A stretch of DNA of 64,000 nucleotides, taken from assembly GCA_030052745.1 (NCBI GenBank), contig JANBVO010000018.1, positions 558,001-622,000 of the forward strand, in the 5' to 3' direction. Under the pieces are notes generated by a model that saw only the letters and a list, made by a program, of their open reading frames with translations, had not been told where the DNA came from and ran no database searches. The position numbers were made by a program, and so were the translations under genes. Positions 25,001-36,795 of this stretch are shown here, one piece after another. Source of the stretch: Pleurostoma richardsiae (taxonomy: Eukaryota; Ascomycota; Sordariomycetes; Calosphaeriales; Pleurostomataceae). How positions within the stretch are numbered: position 1 is the first letter of the stretch; every line of letters begins with the position of its first letter.

Positions 25001-26266
25001 TTTCCTCGTTTAAGTCGTTTAATTCGATAATTTCTCGTTTTATTTCCGTTATTATATTTTATACGTAAGTTTATCGTTAATTAAAATAGTTATTAACGTA
25101 ATAATTAAATTATTAGTAATTATAATAAATATTTAATAACTTTAACTTCTCCTTTAAAGGTTTTAGTTTTTAAAAGGCTTTTTTTTTATTTTGTCCGCTA
25201 GTTTTTCGGTTATTTTATTTTTATTTATATTATAGTTTATTACTTTAAAATTTCTTATTCCTTTTATATTAATTTAGTACGTTTCGAAGCCGATAGTCCG
25301 AATTATTTCTTCAGTCGTTAGAAAGCGTTTTACTATTAAAAGCGTTTTCGTAAGTTCGTTTCTTATAAGGATTTTATTTCTAGAGAATTTTCTATTAGTT
25401 ATAAGCTTCAGTAACTACGTATTAAGCGTTTTAGAAAGGAATATTAACTATTATAAGGGTATTTCGGACCTTAAAATGTAACTTTCGTTAATAAACCTAT
25501 ATAAGTTTATTATTATTTACCGGATCGTAACTTAGTTTACGATATAAAGAATCTTAAATCTATTAGTAGTTTATCGGAGTTTAATCGTGTTTTTAACAGA
25601 GAGTATATAGTTTTTCGAAAATCTCGTATTTACGTATAGTAAGGTTTAAATGTTTCTTACGGACGAACTTAAAGAAAGAAATTTAGTCGATTATTTCCGA
25701 CGGTTATTAGAATTTTAAACGTAGTTTTTATTACTTCTACTTTAATTAAAACTCTAAAAATATCTTAGAAACGGTTTAATAGATTTTAATTTTATTTAAG
25801 GCCGTAAATCGGAATTTATTACTTTCGTCGATAATTCGAAGCTAATCTTCGATTTCTACCATAATAGCTTTCTATTTTAGCTTCTTATAATTATAAAGGG
25901 AAAGTCGTTTTTCTACGTAAATTAAAATAAAAGTAAACGTCCGTCGGGCTTAAATTTAGGGGATAATCTAGGTAACTATTATATTAATTATTTCTTAACT
26001 ATACGTTTAGCCCTAAACCAACGGTTAGTCGATCGTTTCCGCCGCTACGTCTTAGTTATTTAAAGTATCTTTTTTAACCCGTTTTTCTAGTAATTTTAAC
26101 CGCGAAAAGTCTCTTTTAGAAGCTTTAAGTTCCTATTAAGGTATAAACGAGCCGCCTGCCCCTTAAGAGGGTCTAGCTTCCACTGATGGCCCGGCGATAA
26201 TAGGAGTTCTCCTTTTCAATACTATCTCCCCGGTTTGCCTATCCTTAGGAAATAGAAGGTGAAATT

Positions 26267-26560
26267 TATAAGGGGATCGGTATATTTACAAGGTAAAGAA
26301 GGGAGATATAGTATAAAAAGTAGTATATTTTTGATTATAAAACTTTAACTTGTCGGTTATTTTCCGAACGCCCGACGAATAGCTTTAAAAGGAGCCTATA
26401 CAGGCCCTAAGCCCTAAAAAGGGCCCGGCCAGTCACGGCATTCTGCACGTGCCTGGGTATATGCTCAGTCAGGTGCCCTGTCCGGGCCTGAGCTATCGCG
26501 GCCTAGGCCTTCTTCTTATATAAACGGGCTAAGTGCTACCTTCCTAGCGTCCCTCTTACA
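26267..26560 (-). repeat. 5' LTR of fossil 3
   Basis: This LTR is 294 bp and partners 18796-19089. A GC-rich core with a CACGTG box lies near 26,447. Read leftward it begins TGTAAGAGGG at 26560. Confidence 0.85.
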
Positions 26561-26564
26561 GATT

Positions 26565-28791
26565 AATAAAGGTCGTTAAAACGACTAAGGTTATTTAATA
26601 GTTAATTACTTAATAATAAGATTTAAAATAATTAGACTTAACCTTTTCTATATAGAAAATCTTATAGTAACGACTATAAGTTTTATTATCGATATAATAA
26701 ATAAAACTAACGTCGAAATTACTATCTAAGTTAGAAACGGCCGAAAAATACTCATTACTACTTTAATCTCTACTACTATCCGTATTTTAAACTTAATAAG
26801 CTCGTTTATTCGGTCCTTTACGGTTTAAATTACCGGTATTACTACGGTTATCGTAATTATCTCGGTTATAATTATTTCGATTATTACAATTATCTCGATT
26901 ATCGTAAAATCGAGTAATATTATCGTAATTATAACAATCGTTTCTTCTTCTTTCATACTTATTATAGTTAAAATAACGGTTACAATTATAATTATCTCGT
27001 TAATTATATTTGAAAAAACGTTTATTACGTTAAGAACGAATATATCGATTATTACGATCGTAAAGTTTATTAAAACGCTTAAAATTGTAGTTATTACCGC
27101 GTTTAATTTTATAACTAAACTTTTACTAAATACGATTAAAATAAATTCGCTTAAATAAACTAGTTAAAGTAATAAACTTATTAATAACCTTTATAGTTCG
27201 TTATTAAATATAAAAATAATCTTCGTAAACTTGTATAATTAAAATTAAACGAATATAATCGATTTAAACTAAATAACTATTAAAAATCTTTAATACGTTA
27301 AATTAACGGAAATATTATTAAATACGTAAATTTATAGTCGATTAAACTTAAATCATTATACTATACTAATTACCGTTATTATTAACTAAAATTCTTATAT
27401 TACGTACGTACCGAAATATCTTAATAACGTATTAACGTATAACTATTTTATCGGTAACGACATTTCGAAAGTTAAAAGTAAATCCATTAAACTTATAAGA
27501 AATAATAACTAAATTAAAATTAAATTACTCCTTTAAAGCTTAAAATATTATATAAAGTCTTCCTTAACGAAATACTTAATACTATTACGAAGTTATTTAA
27601 CTATTTTATTAAAACGTAGCTTTTTTAATTAAAAAGGTTTAAAAAAAAAATCAACTACTTCTTATTATTAAAAACAATATTAAAGTCCTCGAAATATAAT
27701 CTTATTTGGTTTTAAAAAATATATACGTTTATATAAATAAAATTCTTTTCATTTTATACTACATTAATATTTTTAAAGTCTTTATAAAAAGAATTAAAAG
27801 TACTGATATCGTTACGTTTAATCTTAAAAATAAAAATAAACTACGTCCTAAATACGTTTTACTATAATAATTTTAAGTTATTAACGTATTACTATCTTAA
27901 ATTAACATTTTATAGGCTAAGATTATTACTATTAAAGAACGAATATCTATATAATAAAAAAAAGGAACATTATTAAAGTTCTTTTTTATACGAACGAAAA
28001 TATTTATTATTTTATTTTAAATTACTTAAAAAGTATTAAACTTATAGTCGATTAACTTAACTAACGAATTAATTCGAAATTCGAAATATTTAACGGTATT
28101 TACATTATTATTAAACTTAACTAGTTACTTAACTTTAACTTCTTACTTATTATTATTTTTATTATAACTAGAAAGATAATCTTTTACGTTCTTAACGTTC
28201 TCTAGAACTAGAACTTAATTCGAGCCGAAGTTTAAACCTAGGCCTAAACTTAGACTTAGGTCCGTTATTTTAATTATTTAAACGAAGATTACTTAATAAA
28301 TTAAAAATAAGCTTAGGATTAATCGTAAAAACGTTTTTAAAGAAAAAAAAAGGTCGATTCTAACGATCGTTTAAAAACCGATCGGAATCGTTTATTAGAA
28401 GAATTCTAATCGCTCTCTCTAACTAAGTTACGGCTACGAGAAAGCTAGAACGTCTTTTCTAACGTTCGAAATATAGCTTTAAAACGCTATATAACGTTGC
28501 TACTACTTACTGAAGGCGTAATAAGGATATTAGCAATTAGTCTTTAAAAAGGGTTGGTTTTTATTGATAAATAGAATTATTATATGTCTAAGAAAAAGCT
28601 AGAGCTAGGCCCGGTTATAAGCTAAAGGTTAAGGGCCCCGGGAATAAGGCCCTAGCGTTTTACCGGGTAGTGAATTAATTCTTACCCTGCTCTTAGATCC
28701 TATTTAATCTACACGTAACTTTTAAGGTTTAAAGCTTAAAAGCCCTGTTAGTTTAACTAGTTAATAGGAGTTTCTTACGGCTTTTATAGTA
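26565..28791 (-). mobile_element. LTR retrotransposon fossil 2 (family I), upper part (5' LTR and gag)
   Basis: This is the continuation of fossil 2 beyond the inserted fossil 3. Right to left it holds the 5' LTR (28508-28791) and then the gag region down to 26565, including the Asn-rich stretch at about 26.83-27.1 kb. That stretch is the reverse complement of 12.1-12.35 kb in fossil 1. Heavily decayed. Confidence 0.83.
28508..28791 (-). repeat. 5' LTR of fossil 2
   Basis: This 284-bp LTR pairs with 13647-13930. It is the most GC-preserved of the four family I LTRs. Confidence 0.85.
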
Positions 28792-28796
28792 AATAT

Positions 28797-31700
28797 TCGT
28801 TTAATATTTTAATATTACCGTTTTCTTTTATAGTAACTTCGTTTATTCTATCGATAAGAAGAAAGTTTAATTAAACTTTTAAATTATAAATTATTACTTC
28901 TAAATAAATAACTAGTATTTAGGTACCGCTTAAAGTAATCTTTATTTTATCTTTACTCGAATTAAAAATTAACGATACTTTCTTTACTTTATATTTAAAT
29001 ACGGTTTACTAAGTAATTTAATAAATTAAAAAAGAACTATTAAACTTTAATTCTAACTTAAAACTTTTAAACCTAGTTAACTTCGAGAAATTATATTTAA
29101 AAGATTTAACTTTAAATATTAAAGTACTTAATAATATTCTTTATTTTATTATTAATCTCGAAATTTATATATATATTAAAAACTATACTTACGTACGATA
29201 TTTATAGCGTTTTTACGAGAAATATTTAAAGATTTAAGAAGATAAAAGTTTAATTTAACTTTTTAAAAACTAAATAATAAAGATATTTTTCGTCGAAAAT
29301 TATTAAAATACTAAACTAAATATACGTTTATATCTATTATTATAAAAAAATAAAGCTTATTTCAATCGTATTTACGATATTTTTTATAAATAAAGCCGTT
29401 TAAAATAAATAAAAAAACCTATACCTTTTATTTATTTAACCTTTATTATATAATAATTATTCTTTAATAGTAAATTAAAGAACTACGTTATAATCAACTT
29501 ACGTTAATTAAATAAGGTCGTAGTTTTTAATAGTTATCTTCTACTTTTATAATCGGATGTAATTAAATTAATACGAAATAAAGGCTTTTTAATTATTATT
29601 AACGTTACTTCTTTTTTCTTTTAATTTCTTATTTATCCCGATTATCGTGATCGTTTTATAATTATTAACTATCGAAACTTTAAACGTTTAACTATAGCTT
29701 TTATAGGATTTCGGAATTCTTCGGCTTATATATAACGATATATAAATAAGATCTTACGAGATATACGTTAATTTTACCGTATTTTTATCGACGATATCGT
29801 TATTTTTTTTAATACTTTCGACGATCATATTAAATATTTAAACGAAGTTTTTTCTTTATTTAAAGATAAAAGTATTTCTTTATCGCTTAAGAAATTATAT
29901 ATCGGCTATTCCTTAGTCGAATTACTTAGATTTTACGTTAATACTTTTAGTTTAATTAGTATAAATTTACGTATTTAAAGTTTTAAAGATATTACTTTCC
30001 TTAATACTTTAAAAGCTTTAAAGATTTATTTAAGAGCTATTAAATTCCTTCGTTTTATAATACTATATTATATTTAATTAACCGATCCTCTTTAATAATA
30101 TAAAACCGCCTTATTTGTCGAAGGTCGTAAAACCGGTAAATTAAAAGCTAATAACTTTAATAAGCGATAGGTTTTTATTCGTTCGAAAACGTTTATTTTA
30201 ATTAATCGAAAGAAGTAATCTTTTCGAAAAATATAAGAATTTATTATAAAACGCTTTCGTTTAACTTATATAAACTCCGATAAGCTTTTTTTTATATAAA
30301 TCGATAGATCTTTCGAACGAGGTTTTAGAATTATAATATTTTATTTAATTAATAAATTAACTTAATAACTTAATAAAATTATATTAAATACTTCCGTTCG
30401 ACCCGTTATATTTTTTAACCGTTATCTTATTAAAGTTAAATTAAACTATAGCCTTTCGGAATTAAAAATAATTTATTTAATATAAGTTTATAAGTAATTA
30501 CGTACTACTTTATATTTTTCTTAATAACGTATTATTATTTTAATTAATTATTAAGTAACTAAAGAAATCGTTAATAAAACTTCTTTAAATATTACTTCGA
30601 CTGATCGTATTAATAAACAGTTAATTAACGTATTTATTTATTTAAATACGTATCTTTTAAACGTTTATTATTTTTTCGGATAATTAAATTTAATTCTTAA
30701 CGTTTTTTCTTAGTTTAAAGTTATAAGAAATAATAAAATGTATAAGAAAGAAAAAAAACTAATTCTTAATAACTTTTAAAACGACGATTTCGTTTTAATT
30801 TTAACGGAAATATATATAATAAATAACTTACGTAAACGCTTCGCTACTATATATAAGATCGATATAATATATTCTTAAATGATCGATAATTTCATTAATA
30901 ATTACTTTAATAACGAAAATATTACGAACGCTTTAAAAGCTAGTTATTTTTTTCGTTTGATTAATAGTTTTCTTTATAATTATAATAACGAAAGTAAAAA
31001 GCGTTTAGTAATTTTAAAGTCCTTAGTTTTCGAGATTTTTTAAGACGTTTACGACGATTAGTATTATTTTAACCGAAAATATATAATGAAAGAGTTAGAA
31101 AGTATTTATTTTTATAAGAAAAAGTATTTAGTTACGTAATACGTAAAGAAATATTATACCTATAACGTTTATTGGTAAAAAAATTAACTTCCGATTAAAA
31201 ATTATTAACTTATTTAAGCTTTAATCGAACTTATATATATTATTATAATAAACTTTATTATTAAATTACTATCCTATTTATTTATTAGTATATTATAATA
31301 TTTTAAAAGTTTTAATAACTTTAACGTTCTTCTAACGATTACCGATAAATCCTTTAAACGATTAATATTTATTCTTAATTATAAGGAATATATAGTAGAA
31401 AATTAAGCCCGAATAATCGTTCGTTATTTTTTATTAATTAATTAAGTTTACTCGAAAATTATTATATCCGACCGTAATCTAAAATTTATATCGAAATTCT
31501 AAATAACTTTATAAAGAACTTTTAATATTTAATTAATAATAATAATTACCTACTATTTCTAATTTAACGGTTAATCCGAAAAGAAAAATTAAACAGTTAA
31601 ACTAGTTATTTAATATTACGTTTATAAATACTTAAATATTTTATAAATCGACGTTATTTTAACTTTACAGTAAAATTTAAATAAAATCTATTCGGAGACG

Positions 31701-32904
31701 ATTAACGTTTTTTTTTACGAATATTTATTCGAGTTTAAGATCGTAAAATCATTAAAAAAACTAACTAACTTTAACTTCTTCGAGAATATTACTAATATTT
31801 AATTTATAAAAGAATATTTATAATATAATATTTAACTTACGATAAACTTATCCGTTATAATTATAAAATAACGATACGATATTACTTACCGTTAAATTAA
31901 ATTTAAAGAAAGAAATTAAGTTTAATTAACGCTTAGAAAGGCTTATAAAATAAAAAGTAAAATAAACCGAAAAAAAACTTCTTAACGAAAAAACCTTTAT
32001 ATAATTAAATATATAATAACGTTTTTAATTTACGAACTCGAACTTCCTTACGATATCCGAATCTACTTCGTAATTAACGTTTAATATTTAACTCTATATA
32101 TTTATTCCGATAATTCCTTTAATTGATAACTACTACTACTTAATTTTATAAAAAAAAACTATTCCGATAATTCGAAAATCGACGGTAAAATATACGAGAT
32201 CGAACGTATTATAAACTATAAGTTTAAAACTAAGAAAACTAGAAAGAAATATCTAATACGTTAAAAGGAATATAAAACTAAAGATAACTATTAAAAGCTA
32301 ATAAAGGAACTTTCGTACGTCTAAAAAGCTATTACGACTTATAAATAACGTTTAAGAAAATAAGTAAAATTAATAGGAAAATACGGCCGGAAACGCGTTA
32401 AAAAGCTTATTAATTAAATAATTAAAAAGCTTAGGAGATATCGTTAAATTAAATATATAATTGAACTTTCTTTAAGCGATTAAATTTAAGCCGTTTAGAA
32501 GCTTATTTTACCGACGATTTAAGAACGAAAAAACCTTAAAGGTTAATAAGTAGGAATAGTTTTATTTTTTCCTATTTAAGTAATCGTCGAAGACGACGAT
32601 AGTTTTAAAGCTTAATACTTATTACGAAAGCCGTAAAGGGTTTTTATTAGTTAGCCGTAATTAATAAAGCTTTTAAGTTTTAAACTTTAAAAGTTACGTA
32701 TAAATTAAATAAAATTTAAGAGTAAAGTAAGAATTAGTTTACCGCTCGGTAAAACGTTAGGGCTTTACTTTTGAAATCTTTAGCTTTTAGCCTATAGCCG
32801 GGTTTGGCTTTAGTTTTTTCTTAGATATATAATAATTTTATTTATTAGTAAAAACTAACCCTTTTTAAGGACTAATTACTAATATCTCTATTACGCCTTT
32901 AGTA
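28797..32904 (+). mobile_element. LTR retrotransposon fossil 1 (family I), right part (pol and 3' LTR)
   Basis: This is the rest of the outermost element. Left to right it carries the reverse transcriptase region with its polymerase-site block near 29.78 kb, the RNase H region (about 30.2-30.5 kb), the integrase region (about 31.1-31.9 kb), a C-terminal charged region (about 32.1-32.5 kb) and the 3' LTR (32620-32904). Reverse transcriptase before integrase is the Ty3/gypsy order. TTACT follows at 32905-32909, the counterpart of CTACT at 10386. Heavily decayed. Confidence 0.85.
32620..32904 (+). repeat. 3' LTR of fossil 1
   Basis: This 285-bp LTR is the direct partner of 10391-10675. It marks the right edge of the nested block, beyond which GC content rises. 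Confidence 0.85.
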
Positions 32905-32909
32905 TTACT

Positions 32910-33729
32910 TTAAATTAAGTAGGTATATAAATCTTACTCTTCTTAATTTTATAACGAACTAATAATATAGATATAGAAGAGTATATTATACTAAGTACGA
33001 AGCTGTGTACTGCTTAGGTAGTTAAAGAAATATAGTTAGTATATACTTAATATAATTAAATATTTTTATATTATTACAATAAATATTAACCTTATTATAG
33101 TTTACGATTAGTTCTTAGCTGAAGTGCTTTTCGAGCTGTAAGCGAAGCCGGTAGACGAAATCGGCTAGCATGGATTCGCGAGGTCGGACGACCGGGCGTA
33201 TTTCGGCATCGTGGTTTTCGAGCTGTAAGTGAAGCCGATGGACGTGTAGTGCTATGGCCCTTGCTTGGTAATGGGCCTTCTCTAGGTGACATAGGCGAAG
33301 ATAGGTGCTAGTTATAAATAAAAGAGGCGTTATTCATTAGAGGGATCTTAGAAGGAATTACTTTCACTTACAGATAAACTATATTAAAGCTATTGGGCTG
33401 GAATGTGTAATTTTAAGTGTCGGTTGCTGTGGCGTTGGAGGGTTGGAAGTGGCACGTAGGCATTTAGGCGCGTCATCGGGTTCATAATAAGTTAATTGCG
33501 GTTTGATAGATACGTTCTCATCTAATGTAGTAAATAGTTAAGGCTAATCTCTAGCTCGTGGGCAGTACATATTCACATTAAGGATCAGTACAGCGCCATT
33601 CACAATCCGAACCCTCGATAGTCTCTAACATGACACTCGCTCTCAGCTAGTGCTGGTCGAACACTACTACAGCAGCGCCTCAGCCTCAGAGGTAACTAAG
33701 ATAGAACGGAATACCTGCTCGCGGTTACA
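32910..33729. other. transition from AT-rich block, no gene seen
   Basis: The stretch is AT-rich to about 33,090, then normal. An imperfect ~30-bp repeat (TTTTCGAGCTGTAAG followed by GAAGCCG) occurs at about 33,128 and 33,215, 87 bp apart. No coding similarity was found. Confidence 0.4.
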
Positions 33730-35593
33730 GTGTCGCTGGTGAATCAAGTCTTCGGCTTCGCTATCCTCCGACTACAATACATAAAAATATGTAGGATGCC
33801 TCTGTTTTGCTCGGTAGATACGACCCTTCGCTTGCTAAACGTGGGACTCCGAAAAAGGGAGGTCGAAGACGATACTATAGCTGGCCTTCTCCATGCCATT
33901 TATGCCGGTACTGCAAGCGCCGGTGGTCGTAACCAGAAGCCCTAGACGCACATAGGAGCCGCCTCTATCTGCAGGGATATCCGGAAACGCATTGTCGATA
34001 ATCTTCTGCCGTTCCCCAGCGCTAACGTTACAGCCCAAGATGAGCCGGATATTCTAATCGGAGCGTAGGTTCTTGTGCAGGTATGCGGCGATAAGGAGGG
34101 CCACGCCAGGCTGCGAAGTAAACACCACGACGTGTTTCTTAAGAGTAACGCTACCGTCGTTTGGGGAGGTGCGGTCTGCGCGGGCGATCTCGAGAATACG
34201 GCACAGTTCGTCAATCTTACTACTACCACGGGAGATTGTGTCGATGTGCTTGTATGCTGGGTACTGCTAGATCGTCTCCCAGTTACTAAGGTTTGCAGAT
34301 TGTAAGTTTGCTGCGAGGAGCCACTCTACGTTCTGAGAGAGACGCAGGGGAAGGTCGACTAACCTAGGGAGACTGGCTAAGAATAGAGTATGATAGAAAG
34401 CCTTGCTATAGCTACACACTCGAAACAGGGCATCGCCAACTTAAGCTGCTAACCTACGCTTGGCGAGCTCGGCCCGCCATTACTACTGTAAAGTCTAGAC
34501 TTAGTCACGGAAGGCGCGCTCTAATGTTCGCAGCGATCGGCATGCTACTTACTCCTCAGTTACTGGCGGTATGTCAAGGACCGGCTCGCCGTGGAAGGGG
34601 TCGTATGCAAAACGCCGTATCATAACCGCAACGAGGAAGTCGTATGTTCTTTTCAGACACGGGCCGATTGCCACGGGATCCTAGGCATCCTCTAATCCTT
34701 ATTTCAACAATCAGGTAAAACTAGGCTCTAACTACTTAGTGAAATAGCTGTGGCTGTGATTGTACCGGGGGTGGCCCGGGGCGTCCCATGCCTCTGGCAC
34801 GACAGCTCGAAGGGGGGCTATAATACCACGAAGGGAAACAGATATCGGCGTCGCACTAAGGAACATAACCTTTAGTTAGTAAGGAAACTCAGCGTACGCT
34901 CGCAGGTCCTGCAGCCGGGAGTAAATAGCCGTGTCAGGGTTTTTAACCTCGTAGAACTCATCGACGAGTACAAGGCGTAGAGAAACGGCCCAGTCCGCTC
35001 GAAAACTCGTCTACCTTACGTAGCCAGGTCGTATGAGCGGATATGTTGTTCCGAATAGGTTACGCCCGATATTAGAGAGGCTTATTGCGTTGCTACTAAT
35101 AATAAATACTGTATAGCATTGCCGCAGACGATGGATCTTGAGATCGCTATAGTAGCCGAACCGGACTGGTTCGAGGTCCTGCCTGACGTCCCACGGCTAG
35201 TTGGTCGCCTTCCTCCCCTTCAAGTTCTTACAAGTCACATTGCCGACGAGATCAGCCAACACGTGCCCCGAGGCGCTTATGTTTACCTGCCCGTATGCTA
35301 TAATAACTTCGACAAAGCCACTCTGCCGATCGGAACCAAGCGGGCTGCTGAGGCTGCCTGCCAGATATCGGTTGGCCTGTTCCACCTAGGTGGCCACGAT
35401 TGCTGGAAGCACCATGCACACCGTTGGTCCGCGGCCCAGGTTCTTAGCGATCAAATGCGAGAGTGAGCCCTCCGTGCAGCAGCACTGGATGCCGAACGGG
35501 TTTCCGGACGGGCACGGTCCCGGGTCCCCGGGGGCATTGTGCTTTCTGATGCCCTTGGGCTCACTGCCCTGGCCACGGTCTGCAAGCTTCTGG
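33730..35593 (-). pseudogene. SNF2-superfamily ATPase/helicase relic, 5' end missing
   Basis: Read leftward from 35593 the protein shows a conserved N-terminal part (NPFGIQC, then TVCMVLPAIVAT.VEQANRYLA). An Asp-box region (LVLVDEFYEVKNPDTAIYS), the motif III-like LSATPIS and an FRRFAYDPF-like stretch follow. The C-terminal helicase lobe comes last: HVVVFTSQPGVALLIAAYL, GLLVTTTGACSTGIN, a KASYSIVFDLPFSESHV block and GRIYRAKQ. This is the order of fungal SNF2-like proteins. Several stops sit where Trp, Arg or Gln is expected (for example TGG->TAG after PAIVAT). The ATP-binding start of the protein is missing: the relic abuts a different gene at 35593/35594. Dead gene. Confidence 0.7.
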
Positions 35594-36795
35594 AAAGCAG
35601 CGTCTGAAGAAGCTGCACATCTCCGTGACGTAGAGTCGTCTCATCTCACGGAAGAACTGGGTGTCGCTGTGGACCAGCTGTCCGCAGCCACGGTTGTCTC
35701 GAAGCTCTCCTGGGTGACAAACTTAGACTGCAGGATGCACTGGATCTGCTGCAGATCGCAACTTTTGGCCCCCGACCTGTAGCATACGAGGTTCAGGGAA
35801 CACGTAGGCTTTGTCGTGTCATAGTAACGCGGGCGCCTAGCCTCAGGGCCCTCCTGATTCCCTTGGGATTGTGCAGGCACGGAACCTGAGTCTGCATCAT
35901 GCAAGAGGGAATGGAATACTTCACTCGCCCCCTGACCAGGCGAGCTCATTGGAATATTCGCGACAGGCGGTGCAAGGTTACTTATGCTGCTGCTTCCTGG
36001 CGTGGAAACCCAGGGGGTGGGAGAAGTCTGCTCCTTGACCTGCGCCTTCTCGTCCCGTCTGGGTGTTGAGGGTCGGCTTACCGCCTGCAATACGGCAGGG
36101 TCTAGCACAATATTTGGAGGCGGTGCCCGTTCTGAGACTGGTGGAGTGATGATCATCTGGTAAGCGGACTCGTCCGCAGCGATGCTGCCAGGGACAAACT
36201 CCCCTCCGTGTCGGGTGAGCTCCGCATGGAGCACCACGTCATTCGGGGGTCTAGGCCCAGTGCTTGGGGTCAGTTTAAATCCTTCGGGGTTCATTACACT
36301 TCTCCTTGGCACGAGATGAGGTTGCATAGCATGGTTGGTTGGGATAGTCCCTGGTGAAGCGGCTGCCGGGGTTTCCTCCACTGGTTGTTCTCTGGACTCG
36401 GGGATAGCCTCAAGCGGGAGCGAGTCGACCCTGATTGGCTGAGGAGGGGGCAAAGACGCTCCATCGGCTTGGATCCCGTATGGAACCTGCTGAACTTGGG
36501 AAGTCGAGGCTCGCGCGGTGGGACTAGGCGGTCCGGCCACCCAATATGCCGGCGACGGCGATGTCGTGAACTTGTAGGCTGCCACTTGAGGCGGCGCAAC
36601 CGAAGGAGGAGAGGGGCCAATCGGGCTCGCGCCATATCCGTGCGAAGGCCCCGATGCATTGATAGGCTGCTGTTGCGGAACCGGCGTCGTTGAGTTGCTA
36701 CTGCTGGTGGAGCCCGGCCTCCAGATAGATGACGCCGAGTTGAGAAACCGGCGAAACGGGGAACTTGAACTTGTTTGCTGACCGCGGGCGTCCAT
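35594..36795 (-). pseudogene. 5' half of a fungal conserved protein (partner of 2169-2620)
   Basis: From the ATG at 36795 (MDARGQQTSSSS) a Pro/Ser-rich disordered region of about 310 residues leads into the conserved core RYYDTTKPTCSLNLVC, CDLQQIQCILQSKFVTQESF and then, after a one-base frame change near 35690, LVHSDTQFFREMRRLYV and MCSFFRRCF. The core stops at the Phe codon at 35594-35596, where the family normally continues SLK(S/T)LRAFRxLAYTPT. That continuation is found at 2620 on the same strand, 33 kb away. In the first frame a TGA lies at 35641-35643. The gene is therefore cut in two and shifted in frame. Function of the family unknown. Confidence 0.7.

Larger units (their letters stand above)
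18796..26560 (-). mobile_element. LTR retrotransposon fossil 3 (family II, Ty3/gypsy)
   Basis: This is the innermost and youngest element, 7.77 kb, inserted in fossil 2 near the gag/pol boundary. It has two 294-bp LTRs in direct orientation (18796-19089 and 26267-26560), flanked by GATT on both sides (18792-18795, 26561-26564). Coding runs right to left: the gag side lies near 24.5-26.2 kb, the reverse transcriptase region with its polymerase-site block is at about 23.75-24.0 kb, and later pol domains lie toward 19.1 kb. It is a different family from fossils 1 and 2, since the LTRs do not match. RIP-decayed with dozens of breaks, though its LTRs and the 26.0-26.26 kb leader keep more GC than the rest. 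Confidence 0.83.
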
